DNA of 64,000 nt, taken from contig JBMFOU010000014.1 in the NCBI GenBank assembly GCA_049969475.1, positions 11,149 to 75,148 on the forward strand, given 5' to 3'. Both the position numbers and the translations under genes were made by a program. This document shows, one piece after another, positions 1 to 9,190 of this stretch. This stretch comes from UBA2030 sp049969475. Its GTDB lineage: Bacteria; Bacteroidota; Bacteroidia; Bacteroidales; TTA-H9. Position 1 is the stretch's first letter. The number at the start of each line of letters is the position of its first letter. The notes below the pieces were generated by a model. The model saw nothing but the letters and a program-made list of their open reading frames with translations, ran no database searches and had not been told where the DNA came from.

Positions 1-324
1 CGTCAATACAAGCCTCAGCCTAATCCGGTATTTGAGGAGTATGGTAATTTGCGACTTGCCAGTACTGAAAAGGAAGAATTGTTGTTAGAGTTGTTTCCCG
101 GAGTAGCGACCGATTTTTTGAAACAAAGAGTTGAGCAACGCTATCTGGAACAGATTCACCGTATTGAAGAGGAAAAGAGACGAAGGCTGGAAGAGGAAAA
201 GAGGCGTTATGAACAATTAAGCCCTGAGGAAAAACAGGCACGTCTCCTGGAAGGCCTATACAGCAACAACTGGCAGGTAGAGGGTTTTTCAGTTGATGAG
301 GATTATTTGCTGGGGCATTCGTAA
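1..324 (+). CDS. C-terminal end of a gene cut by the window edge, unknown function
   Basis: The frame is open from base 1 to the stop at 322-324, so the true start lies outside the window; the first internal TTG is not a convincing start. The 107 visible residues are mostly charged. A stretch rich in Glu, Lys and Arg (roughly residues 40-78, with two similar EEEKRR blocks) should form a helix or coiled coil, followed by a short C-terminal tail ending in GHS. No family is recognised. The stop codon overlaps the promoter core of the MarC gene that follows 9 bases later. Confidence 0.6.
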   Translation, partial: RQYKPQPNPVFEEYGNLRLASTEKEELLLELFPGVATDFLKQRVEQRYLEQIHRIEEEKRRRLEEEKRRYEQLSPEEKQARLLEGLYSNNWQVEGFSVDEDYLLGHS

Positions 325-330
325 TTTTGC
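322..330 (+). promoter_or_regulatory. TAnnTTTGC -7 element in front of marC
   Basis: TAATTTTGC matches the Bacteroidota -7 consensus exactly, but it overlaps the upstream stop codon and lies 3 bases from the ATG. No TTTG sits at the usual 19-base spacing, so it may be fortuitous. Confidence 0.4.
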
Positions 331-333
331 ACC

Positions 334-972
334 ATGCACGATCATTTTACCCAACTGTTGCTGGTTTTCACTTCCTTCTTCTCCCTAATTAATCCACTGG
401 GTGCCATGCCCGTTTTTATGACTATGACCAGTCGCCTCAACGAACGGGAAAAGAAACGCACTGCCCTGCGTGCCTGCATTACCGCTTTTGCAACCCTGAT
501 GGTTTTTGCATTTACGGGACAACTTCTCTTTAAAGTCTTTGGTATCTCTGTGAATGGATTTCGCATCGTGGGCGGGGTTATTTTTTTCTTGATGGGCTAC
601 GATATGCTCAATGCTCGTATAAGCCGCATTAAGATTAGCAAAAAAGATGTTAAAGAATATGTTGATGACATTTCAATTACTCCTTTGGGAATTCCTATTT
701 TAGCTGGTCCGGGCAGTATAACCAATAGCATTGTGCTCATGGAAGACGCTCATGGACTCACCGCGCGGCTTATTCTCATCGTTGCTATTCTACTCGTTCT
801 CATCATCGCCTATTTTTCGTTGGTAGGCTCAGGCCAATTTTTGCGGTTGGTAGGCGAGACAGGTAATAAAGTGCTCACCAAGCTTATGGGACTTATCGTC
901 ATGGTTATAGCTGTAGAATTTTTTGTTAGCGGAATTAAGCCCATCGTAAGAGATATTCTGATGATTGGTTGA
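334..972 (+). CDS. MarC family inner-membrane protein
   Basis: A 212-residue integral membrane protein of the MarC/YhgN family (UPF0056). About six hydrophobic segments span the chain, and the N-terminal SLINPLGAMPVF and the mid-protein PLGIPILAGPGSI blocks are the family's hallmark motifs. The length is usual for the family. The biochemical role is not established; older links to multiple antibiotic resistance were not upheld, and some members are proposed to move small metabolites. A TAATTTTGC promoter core ends only three bases before the ATG, so the mRNA may be leaderless. Convergent with yebC across a shared terminator. Confidence 0.9.
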   Translation: MHDHFTQLLLVFTSFFSLINPLGAMPVFMTMTSRLNEREKKRTALRACITAFATLMVFAFTGQLLFKVFGISVNGFRIVGGVIFFLMGYDMLNARISRIKISKKDVKEYVDDISITPLGIPILAGPGSITNSIVLMEDAHGLTARLILIVAILLVLIIAYFSLVGSGQFLRLVGETGNKVLTKLMGLIVMVIAVEFFVSGIKPIVRDILMIG

Positions 973-995
973 TGTTATTTTAAGTCCCAAGAGTC

Positions 996-1043
996 CCCCA
1001 AAAAAAGAGGCCGGATGTTTAGGGTCCGGCCTCTTTTTTGGGG
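996..1043. terminator. Bidirectional terminator between marC and yebC
   Basis: Near-perfect inverted repeat: the arm AAAAAAGAGGCCGGA (ending at 1015) pairs with TCCGGCCTCTTTTTT (from 1025) over a 9-base loop. A-tract and T-tract flank both sides, so it serves both converging genes. Confidence 0.9.
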
Positions 1044-1057
1044 TCAGGGTTTATGTA

Positions 1058-1807
1058 CTATTCCATGGCAGCAGCCAGTTCGTCAGTCATAGCCATGTTA
1101 TGATAAACGTTCTGCACGTCGTCGTCTTCCTCAAAAATATCGATCACTTTCATGATTTTTTTTGCGGTCTCCAGGTCCACTTCGATAGTAGATAAGGGGA
1201 TGCGCTGCAATTGAGCACTTTCAGGTTCTATTCCCAGACTTTCAAGTTTTTTCATCATGGGGCCAAAATCTTCCATGGCTGTATTGACGGTTACGATGCC
1301 GTTTTCTTCATCCACATCAATATCTTCGGCGCCTGCATCAATGGCTTCGAGCTCAAACTCTTCCATATTCTTAATCTGATTCAGTGGAATGGTGAAAATG
1401 CCTTTGCGTTCGAAGATGTGAGCCAGTGAGCCGTTGGTACCCAGGCTTCCACCGTATTTGTTGAAAATGCTTCTGACATTGCTAACTGTACGCTGAACAT
1501 TGTCGGTGGTGCATTCCACAAAAATGGCAACCCCGCTGATGTAACCTTCATAGGTGGTTTCCTGGAAATTGGCGGTATCTTTATCGGACCCTTTATTGAT
1601 GGCTCTGAGGATATTATCCTTAGGCATACTTGCCCCTTTCGCATTGGCAATGGCCAGACGTAGCCGCGGGTTGGATTCGGGATCAGAGCCTCCCTCTTTA
1701 ACAGCTACCGTAATTTCTTTAATGATTTTGGAAAAAATTTTGGAGCGCTTGGCATCCAGTGCCCCTTTCTTACGCTTGATGGTTGACCATTTATTATGAC
1801 CTGACAT
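1058..1807 (-). CDS. yebC: YebC/PmpR family protein
   Basis: A 249-residue member of the YebC/TACO1 family (DUF28), full length. The N-terminus MSGHNKWSTIKRKK is diagnostic, followed by the conserved block around NPRLRLAIANAKGASMPKDNI (residues 45-66) and the GGSLG turn of the central domain. Family members were first described as DNA-binding regulators (PmpR). More recent work shows YebC/TACO1 proteins act in translation, relieving ribosome stalls at proline runs. A near-consensus promoter core (TAATTTTAC on the minus strand, 1842-1850) lies about 35 bases upstream, so it is probably monocistronic. Confidence 0.95.
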   Translation of the reverse strand: MSGHNKWSTIKRKKGALDAKRSKIFSKIIKEITVAVKEGGSDPESNPRLRLAIANAKGASMPKDNILRAINKGSDKDTANFQETTYEGYISGVAIFVECTTDNVQRTVSNVRSIFNKYGGSLGTNGSLAHIFERKGIFTIPLNQIKNMEEFELEAIDAGAEDIDVDEENGIVTVNTAMEDFGPMMKKLESLGIEPESAQLQRIPLSTIEVDLETAKKIMKVIDIFEEDDDVQNVYHNMAMTDELAAAME

Positions 1808-1841
1808 ATAAAGGATTTTTAATGTAACTCGTTTGGGGGGT

Positions 1842-1850
1842 GTAAAATTA
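1842..1850 (-). promoter_or_regulatory. -7 element of yebC (TAATTTTAC)
   Basis: One mismatch from TAnnTTTGC on the minus strand, 34 bases upstream of the yebC ATG. Confidence 0.5.
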
Positions 1851-1926
1851 CAACAAAGCAGGGTAATTCACAAGAAAGCCGCGTAAGCATTTGGTATATA
1901 GGGGATAATTCTCATTAAACAGAAAA

Positions 1927-1945
1927 ACCGGAGCCAATGTCCGGT
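1927..1945 (-). terminator. Terminator of the receptor gene at 1972-4521
   Basis: On the minus strand ACCGGA, a 7-base loop and TCCGGT are followed by a run of T. It lies 27 bases past the receptor stop codon. Confidence 0.75.
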
Positions 1946-1971
1946 CTTCTGTCCTGAAGTTGTTTTCTTAT

Positions 1972-4521
1972 TTAATTGAAGGACTCTGCTTCTTCCATGG
2001 TATCCTGCAGGCGCTGCTGACGTCGTTTGTAGTCGTTAAATTTGTAGGAGAACCCGATGAAGAGAGTTCTACTGTCGCGCGTCCGCTTCGACTCAGATGT
2101 GAAGTTTTCACCAAAAGTTGTAATTTGATATTTCATGGTTTTGAAAATATCGCTCAGGCGCAGCGTCAGGGTACCTTTGCCACCCATGATGTCTTTTTTG
2201 AGTCCGGCATCGGCCCAGTAGTTTTCTGACATACGTCCCTGGCTGCCCATCATGAAGAAGCCGCCGCCGGGCCCACCCATACGTCCTCCGCCGACGGAAG
2301 GATTGAAAATAACAGGCGAGTTGTAATTAAATGAAAGTTGAAGGTCGAAAATATTGGGAATCATCATCATCGACATAAAGCGAACGGTCCATGAATTGCT
2401 GGCGGCATTATCGCCTGTTACATCGGGTCCCATAAGGGCAGAATGGAAATAGCTAAAATTGCCGTTCATTCTCCACCAGCGAGCTAATTGCTGGGTAACA
2501 ATAAATTCCAGCCCGTAGGCCTCGGCTTTATTTTGATTGCGGAAGGTAGTAAAAGAAGTTCCGTTAGGATAGACGGTCATGATACGTGAGATGACACCGC
2601 TGGTATTGCGGTAGTAAACCGAAGGGCTCAGGGTAGTTTTTCCCATTTGCATGGTATAGCCTAATTCCAGTGAGTTGGAATATTCGGGTTTCAAGGCTGG
2701 GTTACCGGCCGACAGGTTGAGTGGGTCGGTATAGTTGATAAAAGGATTGAGCACCCATGGACCAGGCCTGTTTACCCTCCGCGAATAGCTCAGCTGAAGT
2801 TGATGATTGTCGTTAAAGCTATATTTGATAATGGCTGAAGGATAGGGGCTGAAATAAGTATTTTTGTATATCGAATCCTGTGTTTTCTGGTCAGAATTTA
2901 TGGTAGCTATTTCAGCTCTCAAACCTGCCTGTACATAAAGTTTATCAGTTATTTTCCGCGAATAGTTTATATAAACAGCGTTAAGGTATTCGGAATAAAC
3001 ATATCTATTGCTGCGGGTGGGATCGATGACCCAGGTGGAGTCGGTGAAATTATAAAAGCCGTAATCAGAATCATTGAAGTTGTATGAAAATTTATATCCC
3101 GTTTCAACCCTTCCCGACCCTAATTGGCTTACATAATCAGTTTGGGCGGTAAGCACCCTGCGGGTATTGCCTGAAAGTGTCTGCTGCCTGATAAGGAAGG
3201 GATTCATGGAAGGGTTTTGTGGATAATTGAGCTGATCGATGATGTTCGTATTGTCTCCTGTGCCGTTGGAGTAGAAAGCATCTGCGGTCCATTCCCTCCA
3301 TTTTTCATCGAACTTTCGGGTATAATTAAAAGAGAGTTCATAGCCACTATTGCTATTATCGCTGTTGGATCGGCGGTTAAAGAAACGGGTCGTATCGAAC
3401 AGGTAATTCTGATAAATGTTGTCCATGTTTTCCCTTCCGGTAAAGTCGCGTGTATTGTAGCGGCCGCTCAGGGTAAAACTGTTGTAATTATCCGGCATAA
3501 AATCGAAGCCCAGTCCAAGGTTGTGGAATTTTCCACTTCGGCGATTGATTCCGGATTGAGTAAGATAGTTCGAGGTGTCGTTGATCGTGGTTTCACGGAA
3601 CAGATCGCTGGTGCCGCTGCCTCCAAATTGCCTGAAATCGTAAGAAGTAAACAGGTTCCATTTTTTTACCCGGTAGTTGAGGTTGAACGAGCCGTTGTAT
3701 TTATCACCGGTTCCTGCATTGGCACTTACCATTCCATTGATGCCCAGGGCTTTATTTTTCTTTAAGATAATGTTAATAATCCCCGTGGTACCGTCAGGAT
3801 CGTAGCGAGCTGAGGGGTTGGTCACAATTTCCACCCTTTCAATCATGCTGGCAGGTAATTGGTCGAGGCTGGTAAGCATAGAAGGTTTGCCATCAATAAG
3901 TATGGTTACATTACCGGATCCTCTGAGGCTTACGTTCCCGTCAATGTCAACCTGCACGGCCGGTATAGTTTGCATGATGTCGATTGCGGTTCCCCCGGCT
4001 GAAACCACGTTTTGTTCAACGTTGTATACTTTTTTATCGAGATTGTACTCCATTACCGATTTTTTTTCGGTAATTTCCACGCCCTGAAGGGCCTTTCCGG
4101 ATGGTCTAAGCCGTATAGTACCCAGATTAATCTCCGTTTCGCGGGGTGTTATAAAGATGGAGTCGATGGTTCGTGTGGGATATCCAATAAAGCTAATCAT
4201 TGCGTAAAAGCGACCAAAGGGTAACTTTTCCAGTATAAAATTCCCCTTGGCATCGGTAACTGTGCCATCCACCAATGATGAGTCGCGTTTTTTATAAATA
4301 GCTATATTGGTATATTCCAGGGGGGTTTTAGTGTCAGCATCAATGACACGTCCTTTGATAGTGCCTATGCGCTGGTTCATCATGGCTACCCGGGCTTCGG
4401 GCGAAATATTTTGCCCCTGTCGATCAGGGCCGGGTCGAACACCCTGTCCATGCATTGCAGTTGTAATCAATAAAAAAGCCCAAAGGGCCGAGCTGTTTAC
4501 TATCTTTCGAGAAAAAATCAT
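1972..4521 (-). CDS. TonB-dependent-type outer-membrane receptor (OMP_b-brl_3 family)
   Basis: An 849-residue outer-membrane protein. Order seen: N-terminal signal peptide ending near the AMHGQ motif (about residue 26), a carboxypeptidase-regulatory-like beta-sandwich (about 53-125, starting GTIKGRVIDADTKTPLEYTN), a plug domain (about 175-255, with DGNVSLRGSGNVTILIDGKP and SARYDPDGTTGIINI), then a long aromatic-rich beta-barrel. This matches the Bacteroidota family of outer-membrane beta-barrel receptors. The ligand is unknown and no SusD, ABC transporter or regulator is adjacent. A Gly/Met-rich loop near residues 755-775 (GGGRMGGPGGGFFMMG) is unusual and probably extracellular. Confidence 0.88.
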   Translation of the reverse strand: MIFSRKIVNSSALWAFLLITTAMHGQGVRPGPDRQGQNISPEARVAMMNQRIGTIKGRVIDADTKTPLEYTNIAIYKKRDSSLVDGTVTDAKGNFILEKLPFGRFYAMISFIGYPTRTIDSIFITPRETEINLGTIRLRPSGKALQGVEITEKKSVMEYNLDKKVYNVEQNVVSAGGTAIDIMQTIPAVQVDIDGNVSLRGSGNVTILIDGKPSMLTSLDQLPASMIERVEIVTNPSARYDPDGTTGIINIILKKNKALGINGMVSANAGTGDKYNGSFNLNYRVKKWNLFTSYDFRQFGGSGTSDLFRETTINDTSNYLTQSGINRRSGKFHNLGLGFDFMPDNYNSFTLSGRYNTRDFTGRENMDNIYQNYLFDTTRFFNRRSNSDNSNSGYELSFNYTRKFDEKWREWTADAFYSNGTGDNTNIIDQLNYPQNPSMNPFLIRQQTLSGNTRRVLTAQTDYVSQLGSGRVETGYKFSYNFNDSDYGFYNFTDSTWVIDPTRSNRYVYSEYLNAVYINYSRKITDKLYVQAGLRAEIATINSDQKTQDSIYKNTYFSPYPSAIIKYSFNDNHQLQLSYSRRVNRPGPWVLNPFINYTDPLNLSAGNPALKPEYSNSLELGYTMQMGKTTLSPSVYYRNTSGVISRIMTVYPNGTSFTTFRNQNKAEAYGLEFIVTQQLARWWRMNGNFSYFHSALMGPDVTGDNAASNSWTVRFMSMMMIPNIFDLQLSFNYNSPVIFNPSVGGGRMGGPGGGFFMMGSQGRMSENYWADAGLKKDIMGGKGTLTLRLSDIFKTMKYQITTFGENFTSESKRTRDSRTLFIGFSYKFNDYKRRQQRLQDTMEEAESFN

Positions 4522-4640
4522 GGAAAATGTATTTTAAACCGTGTATTTGAATGTCGGAGACCTTTACGGTTTAAAGCCTTAACGGTTTTTTACATACTTT
4601 ATCTTCTAAAAAGGCTTATTGTTCATTAAAAAAATTGATA

Positions 4641-4671
4641 ATTAAAAAAGCCGGGCATCTGCACCCGGCTT
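4641..4671 (-). terminator. Terminator of the universal stress protein gene
   Basis: On the minus strand AAGCCGGG, an 8-base loop and CCCGGCTT run into a T tract, 20 bases beyond the stop of the gene at 4691-5530. Confidence 0.85.
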
Positions 4672-4690
4672 CCATAAAGGGGTATTAATC

Positions 4691-5530
4691 TCAATAATCA
4701 ACGAGCTTGGCCCAATTGAATTCTCTGGGATTGATGCACATTACGGGTATTTGAGAGGAATTGAAGATAATATCTTCGTCGTAGCTTCCAAAGATGAAAG
4801 AAGCAAAACCTTTCTCCGGGTTGGTCATAATCATGATAAGGTCAGCATTGATGGAAGTGGCATATTCGATAACCTGCTTGCTGAAATCACTGCTCTTTTC
4901 AGCCATTTTCACCGTGAACTTAATACCGTTTTTAGTAAACCAACCCGTAATAGTTTTTACTGCTTCTGAGATTTCTTCACCCGGGAGCTGATAGATGTGG
5001 ATAGTGCTGTTGAAACTGGATGCAATGTAAGCGGCCCATTTGGTTTTTTCCCATGGACCGGCATCGGAGGTAATGGGAAGAACAATGTTACGATAACCAT
5101 TATCGAAGGAGCGCTTTTGCACTACTACCACCGGGGCCGGACTTGAAGAGATAACTTTCATGGCATAACTGCCCGTAAGCATTTGTTCGAGACCGACTTT
5201 TCCGTGAGTACCCATGTAGAGTAGGCGGGCTCCCTTCTCTTTAGCTACCTCTCCTATAGTGGTAAAAATGCTCCCCTCTTGTGCAATATATTCAGCTTCA
5301 ATACCATAAGTGGATTTGATGTTGTTGCAGATGGCTTCAAGTTTCTGGTTGATGCTTTCAATAGTCTGATTTTCCTTCATGAGGTTGAACTTCGTGTTTT
5401 TATCTATCACATGAAGGACGACAACTTTGTATTTCAGAAATTTAGCAGCCTCGCAAGCCTGATTGACAGCATTTTCGGCTACTTCTGTGAAATCAGTCGG
5501 AACCAGGACGATATTATTGGTGGTTTCCAT
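4691..5530 (-). CDS. Universal stress protein, tandem UspA domains
   Basis: A 279-residue cytoplasmic protein made of two UspA-fold domains (about 1-145 and 148-279). The first half ends with the nucleotide-binding signature G-2x-G-9x-G-S, seen as GTHGKVGLEQMLTGS. The matching region of the second half (NPEKGFASFIFGS) keeps only the end of the motif, so probably only domain 1 binds ATP. Tandem Usp proteins are common in Bacteroidota and respond to stress or growth arrest; the exact role is not predictable. A TATCTTTGT promoter core lies 38 bases upstream and a strong terminator follows, so it is a single-gene unit. Confidence 0.93.
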   Translation of the reverse strand: METTNNIVLVPTDFTEVAENAVNQACEAAKFLKYKVVVLHVIDKNTKFNLMKENQTIESINQKLEAICNNIKSTYGIEAEYIAQEGSIFTTIGEVAKEKGARLLYMGTHGKVGLEQMLTGSYAMKVISSSPAPVVVVQKRSFDNGYRNIVLPITSDAGPWEKTKWAAYIASSFNSTIHIYQLPGEEISEAVKTITGWFTKNGIKFTVKMAEKSSDFSKQVIEYATSINADLIMIMTNPEKGFASFIFGSYDEDIIFNSSQIPVMCINPREFNWAKLVDY

Positions 5531-5567
5531 AAAAGTATGATTTGAAATTTAGACTTCGTTTCCGAAG

Positions 5568-5576
5568 ACAAAGATA
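5568..5576 (-). promoter_or_regulatory. -7 element of the universal stress gene
   Basis: TATCTTTGT on the minus strand matches TAnnTTTG; the leader would be about 30 bases. Confidence 0.6.
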
Positions 5577-5643
5577 AGAAATTAAAAAGTCCATTAGGAG
5601 ATATTTACCAAAAATTCATGCGCAAGAAAATTTGGGCAACTTT

Positions 5644-6843
5644 CTATTCTCCCGTTTCGTCTGTATCTTCAGCAGATTCCATTTCCTCTGGCAGGAAAGA
5701 TTTTCCTGTGTTGAGCAAGGGTTCGATGCGGCGGACAATTTGCCATGCCAACCTTCCTACATGTGCATTGGTATTATTTAGCATAATGATGGTGAGCCCA
5801 GCGTCGGGAATTCGGGTAAAAGTGGCTGTAAATCCATGCCACAGACCGTTATGATAGATAATGGGTCTTCCATCTAGCGTTTTGAGCCTCCACCCAAAGC
5901 CATAAAATGTTTCTCTATTGTTGTTGAGCTTACCTGGAGTAAACGCCAGATTGCGAAGACTATCACCAAGTAGAATGTCGCTAGTCCAGGCTTTGCTGTA
6001 CTTGAAAAGGTCGGCAGGCGTGGAGTAAATGCTTTTGTCGCCCAATACATCGTCGAGTGGGTCGGGCCACGGAACTTCAGCAGCAGGATTTTTTCCCCGG
6101 TGCCCAATGGCTACTTCACGCGTTTCGAATACAGAGCGGTCGTAGGCAAAAGTATTTTCCATTTCCAGGGGTTCAAAAATGCGGGTTTTCAAAAAGGCTT
6201 GAAAAGGTTGGCCGCTTACTTTTTCAACTAAAAGGGCTAGCAGGGCATAACCCGTGTTGGAATACTGAAAACGGGTGCCTGGTTTAAAACGCAGAGGCAG
6301 CTTATTTTTTACGAGTAATTCCAGCATGTCTTCATTGGTGCGGGGAGCCCCATCTCTCCATTTGCTTGCCGCTATGCCTACATAATTGGGAACACCTGAG
6401 GTATGATTAAGTAAATGCCTTACCGTTACTGAGGGATAAGGAAATTCAGGGAGGTAGTTTTTTAAGGGTTCATCAAGACGAATACGACCTTCCTGTACCA
6501 ATAGTAGCACCGATAAAGCTGTAAATGATTTACTTACAGAAGCTAGTTGGAATGGGGTCTCCTCGGTTAAAAGATTGCGCTGTCTCAAACTGGCTAAACC
6601 AATTGCATTCTCGTATAATACATAATCCTTATACCCAATGAGAACGCTTCCGTTGAATTTATTTTTAATCAGAATTTCATCCACAATTTGTTTGATTTCC
6701 AATAATTGTGAATCGGGGAGGGGTGGATTCTCTTTTTTAACTCCTCCTGCACCAGGGTGTGTTACTGTATATTCTCCAGTGCGTGCCCTCGCAGGACTGA
6801 GCAAAAGGAGCCATATAAAAAGCAGTACTCTGAGAACCAGCAT
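5644..6843 (-). CDS. Exported serine hydrolase, class C beta-lactamase/esterase fold
   Basis: A 399-residue penicillin-binding-protein/beta-lactamase-like hydrolase. Counting from the chosen start, the catalytic set is present: S102-x-x-K105 (SVSK), Y194-S-N196, and H331-N-G333 as the third motif. An N-terminal signal peptide (about 1-20, ending PARA) sends it to the periplasm. Substrate is not predictable; members include D-amino peptidases, esterases and beta-lactamases. A longer frame starts 14 codons upstream, but a perfect TAnnTTTGC promoter core overlaps that start, and GGAA lies before the chosen ATG. The C-terminus is acidic (EEMESAEDTDETGE). Confidence 0.88.
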   Translation of the reverse strand: MLVLRVLLFIWLLLLSPARARTGEYTVTHPGAGGVKKENPPLPDSQLLEIKQIVDEILIKNKFNGSVLIGYKDYVLYENAIGLASLRQRNLLTEETPFQLASVSKSFTALSVLLLVQEGRIRLDEPLKNYLPEFPYPSVTVRHLLNHTSGVPNYVGIAASKWRDGAPRTNEDMLELLVKNKLPLRFKPGTRFQYSNTGYALLALLVEKVSGQPFQAFLKTRIFEPLEMENTFAYDRSVFETREVAIGHRGKNPAAEVPWPDPLDDVLGDKSIYSTPADLFKYSKAWTSDILLGDSLRNLAFTPGKLNNNRETFYGFGWRLKTLDGRPIIYHNGLWHGFTATFTRIPDAGLTIIMLNNTNAHVGRLAWQIVRRIEPLLNTGKSFLPEEMESAEDTDETGE

Positions 6844-6881
6844 TTTAGTTTCCTTTGAATTCCTCAGTAAAGGTTTAGAGC

Positions 6882-6890
6882 GCAAAATTA
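6882..6890 (-). promoter_or_regulatory. -7 element of the serine hydrolase gene
   Basis: TAATTTTGC on the minus strand, exact consensus. It overlaps the upstream alternative start and so decides for the ATG at 6843. Confidence 0.65.
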
Positions 6891-7074
6891 ATCTTATTGA
6901 GGCAAAATGAACCCTTCAGACGCTTGAAGATATTCAGTTTTTTTTCACAGAATTAATCGCATGAATTTTATAGGTTATTGATAATCTGATACCCATAATG
7001 ATTAGCAGGATTTTTCGCTCGATAGCAATTAATAAGGAGGCCTATGCGCATAATTTTATGCTTTATCTATTCGT

Positions 7075-7083
7075 TAATTTTGC
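7075..7083 (+). promoter_or_regulatory. -7 element of the DUF5723 gene
   Basis: TAATTTTGC, exact consensus, 57 bases before the ATG at 7141. Confidence 0.65.
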
Positions 7084-7140
7084 ACCCCCTGGACAAACTT
7101 TTTTTAGGGGATTGAGTCATTGAGAACATCTTCCATTCAC

Positions 7141-8610
7141 ATGCAAAAATATTTTCGATTTTTACTGTTTTTTTTATCTTTTTGGACACTGAGGGTAGAA
7201 GCTCAGGAATTTACGGGGCTCAATGTAGGTAATTTTAAAGGTGTAGATGCCATTACGGCCAATCCTTCACTGGCCCTGCTGCAGCGCTCCTGGCTCGATA
7301 TACGGCTTGCTGGAGTTGGGTTATTTGCTGAGAATACTTATGTATATATTCCGCGCGCCGACTTCAACCTGACTGATTTGCTCAGGAAAAATTATCAGTT
7401 TCCCAGGTATGGAGAATATGCGCGACCTGTCCTGGCATCGGCGGGTAGCAGGCTATTTTATGCATATACTGACAACCGACTTTTGCTGCCCGCCGTTTTA
7501 TATTCCGACATGAGCAGGCGTTTTGCTATAGCTATTTCTTTGCAAAGCCGCTTTGCTGGGGGGGCTGAACGCATTCCTTATGACGTGGCGAATTTTAGCT
7601 ATTACGGACTCGATTATTCACGGCAGCACCGTATTGAATACAATGATTTTAATATCAGTGGATCTTCGTTGGCTTGGAGTGAGATAGGGGTCACCGTGGC
7701 GAGGGTACTTCGAAGAGAACGTTTCGATCTTTGGACGGCAGGCGTAACTTTTAAATATTTATTGGGTCATTCGGGTTTTTATGCCAGAATGGATAATGTT
7801 CGCTATATTGTACTCAACGATTCGACGATAAATATCCGAAACTTGACAGGCGAAGCGGCTTTTGCCGTGCCCATGAATTACAACACCAATACATTCCCGG
7901 GTGGTCAGCCTTACATCTTAGGAAAAGGTCTGGGATTCGATGTAGGTTTTACTTTTTTAAAAACACCCCGGGAAATCAAGCGCCTTCTGCCTCAAAGGGT
8001 TTGCCAGACTTCCTTCGATGATTATGTTTGGCGTTTGGGCGTGTCGCTACTCGATGTGGGGGCTATTACTTTCCTTACTAATGCGCAGAAACACCGAATA
8101 ACCAACACCCAATATTTTTGGGAGAATGCTAATCAGATAAGTTACCAGAACGTGCAGGAGGCTGTGAATGATTTCAGCACCCGGCTTACAGGTAGCCCCC
8201 AAGGAACCCTTGTAGATACCATTTTTAGCATAGGACTGCCTACGGCCTTGAGTATTCAATACGACCGAAAGCTGGAGGGCCACTGGTATATTTATGCAGG
8301 TGCCCTCAAGGCACTCCCTTTAATGGGCGATGCCGCTATTCACCGACCTGACCAAGTTATGCTTATTCCAAGGTACGAAACCAGATACTTTGAAGCAGCC
8401 TTTCCTTTAACAATGTACCGACTGGTAAGACCTCGCCTGGGGCTGAGTCTCCGATTTGGAACTTTTACCCTGGGGACTGATAATCTTGGAGGCTTTATTC
8501 GTCAGGGCAATTTTAAATCGGCCGACCTTTACTTTTCTTTGCGCATTAGTTTGCGTAAGGGTCATTGCTGGTATGGCAAACCCAGTGATCCTTGCTATAG
8601 CACCTACTAA
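7141..8610 (+). CDS. DUF5723 family outer-membrane-type protein
   Basis: A 489-residue protein with a clear signal peptide (residues 1-22, ending VEAQ). The mature N-terminus runs GLNVGNFKGVDAITANPS, and the rest is aromatic-rich and beta-strand-rich, as in the Bacteroidota DUF5723 family, which is predicted to form an outer-membrane barrel. The function of the family is not known. The start at ATG 7141 was preferred to a TTG seven codons earlier because it begins directly with the signal peptide. It ends CYSTY without a T9SS sorting signal. Confidence 0.75.
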   Translation: MQKYFRFLLFFLSFWTLRVEAQEFTGLNVGNFKGVDAITANPSLALLQRSWLDIRLAGVGLFAENTYVYIPRADFNLTDLLRKNYQFPRYGEYARPVLASAGSRLFYAYTDNRLLLPAVLYSDMSRRFAIAISLQSRFAGGAERIPYDVANFSYYGLDYSRQHRIEYNDFNISGSSLAWSEIGVTVARVLRRERFDLWTAGVTFKYLLGHSGFYARMDNVRYIVLNDSTINIRNLTGEAAFAVPMNYNTNTFPGGQPYILGKGLGFDVGFTFLKTPREIKRLLPQRVCQTSFDDYVWRLGVSLLDVGAITFLTNAQKHRITNTQYFWENANQISYQNVQEAVNDFSTRLTGSPQGTLVDTIFSIGLPTALSIQYDRKLEGHWYIYAGALKALPLMGDAAIHRPDQVMLIPRYETRYFEAAFPLTMYRLVRPRLGLSLRFGTFTLGTDNLGGFIRQGNFKSADLYFSLRISLRKGHCWYGKPSDPCYSTY

Positions 8611-8661
8611 CGCCAAAAAGAAGTCTATTTTTTTAACGATTTTTGATGAAATTTGGGTTTT

Positions 8662-9099
8662 ATGGAAGATAAATTGCTTAAATACTGGCTTATTCAGGAA
8701 CTGCTCCTTCAGGGATACCGGCTGCTTTTTGGATTTATGCAGGTGATTTTATTTACGGGAGCTGCTATCCAAGTTTCCACCCAACACAATACCTATTTGT
8801 TTAATAATCTGATGTTTGTAGCGCTGGTATTGATGGGGCTTGGAATAAAGATTACCCGTGCAAGGGCTTTGGATGTATCCTATTTTCAGTGGCAGATAGC
8901 CCTAGTAAAAGAAATGAGCCCTGACAAAAATATTTTGTCTGAATTCAAACGATGGCAGAAACTTCCAGGGAAGGAGAAACACCGGATGATGAAGGAAGCA
9001 GGTATTTTACCCTCCGCCAGTCGTAAGGTTTTTGAAGTTTGGCTGCCAGGTATATTCCTTGTAGGCTGGTTTGCTATGTGTTTGATTGTATGGATGTAA
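8662..9099 (+). CDS. Small membrane protein of unknown family
   Basis: A 145-residue protein with two hydrophobic helices in the first half (about 20-38 and 48-65) and one at the very C-terminus (about 125-145). A soluble, basic loop between them contains the KEMSPDKN and KRWQKLPGKEKHRMMKEAG segments. The topology recalls the small RipA-type membrane proteins, but I cannot assign it. The ATG at 8662 is preferred to a TTG three codons earlier. It sits 51 bases after the DUF5723 gene and may be co-transcribed with it. Confidence 0.65.
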   Translation: MEDKLLKYWLIQELLLQGYRLLFGFMQVILFTGAAIQVSTQHNTYLFNNLMFVALVLMGLGIKITRARALDVSYFQWQIALVKEMSPDKNILSEFKRWQKLPGKEKHRMMKEAGILPSASRKVFEVWLPGIFLVGWFAMCLIVWM

Positions 9100-9109
9100 T
9101 AGCTACGAT

Positions 9110-9165
9110 GACAAAAATAAAAAAGGTTGTCCCATGGGGTGTATGGCGACCTGTAGACAACCTTT
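9110..9165 (-). terminator. Terminator of the formiminotransferase-cyclodeaminase gene
   Basis: A 10-bp stem (AAAGGTTGTC at 9122-9131 with GACAACCTTT at 9156-9165). The minus-strand transcript continues into a T-rich stretch. It may also serve the converging small membrane protein gene. Confidence 0.8.
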
Positions 9166-9190
9166 AGTGGGTATAATTCAGCTCCTTATA

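Noticed and set aside
3217..3765. 182-residue open frame antisense to the large outer-membrane receptor
   Set aside because: Valine/isoleucine-rich shadow of the receptor barrel, with no start signal or family pattern.
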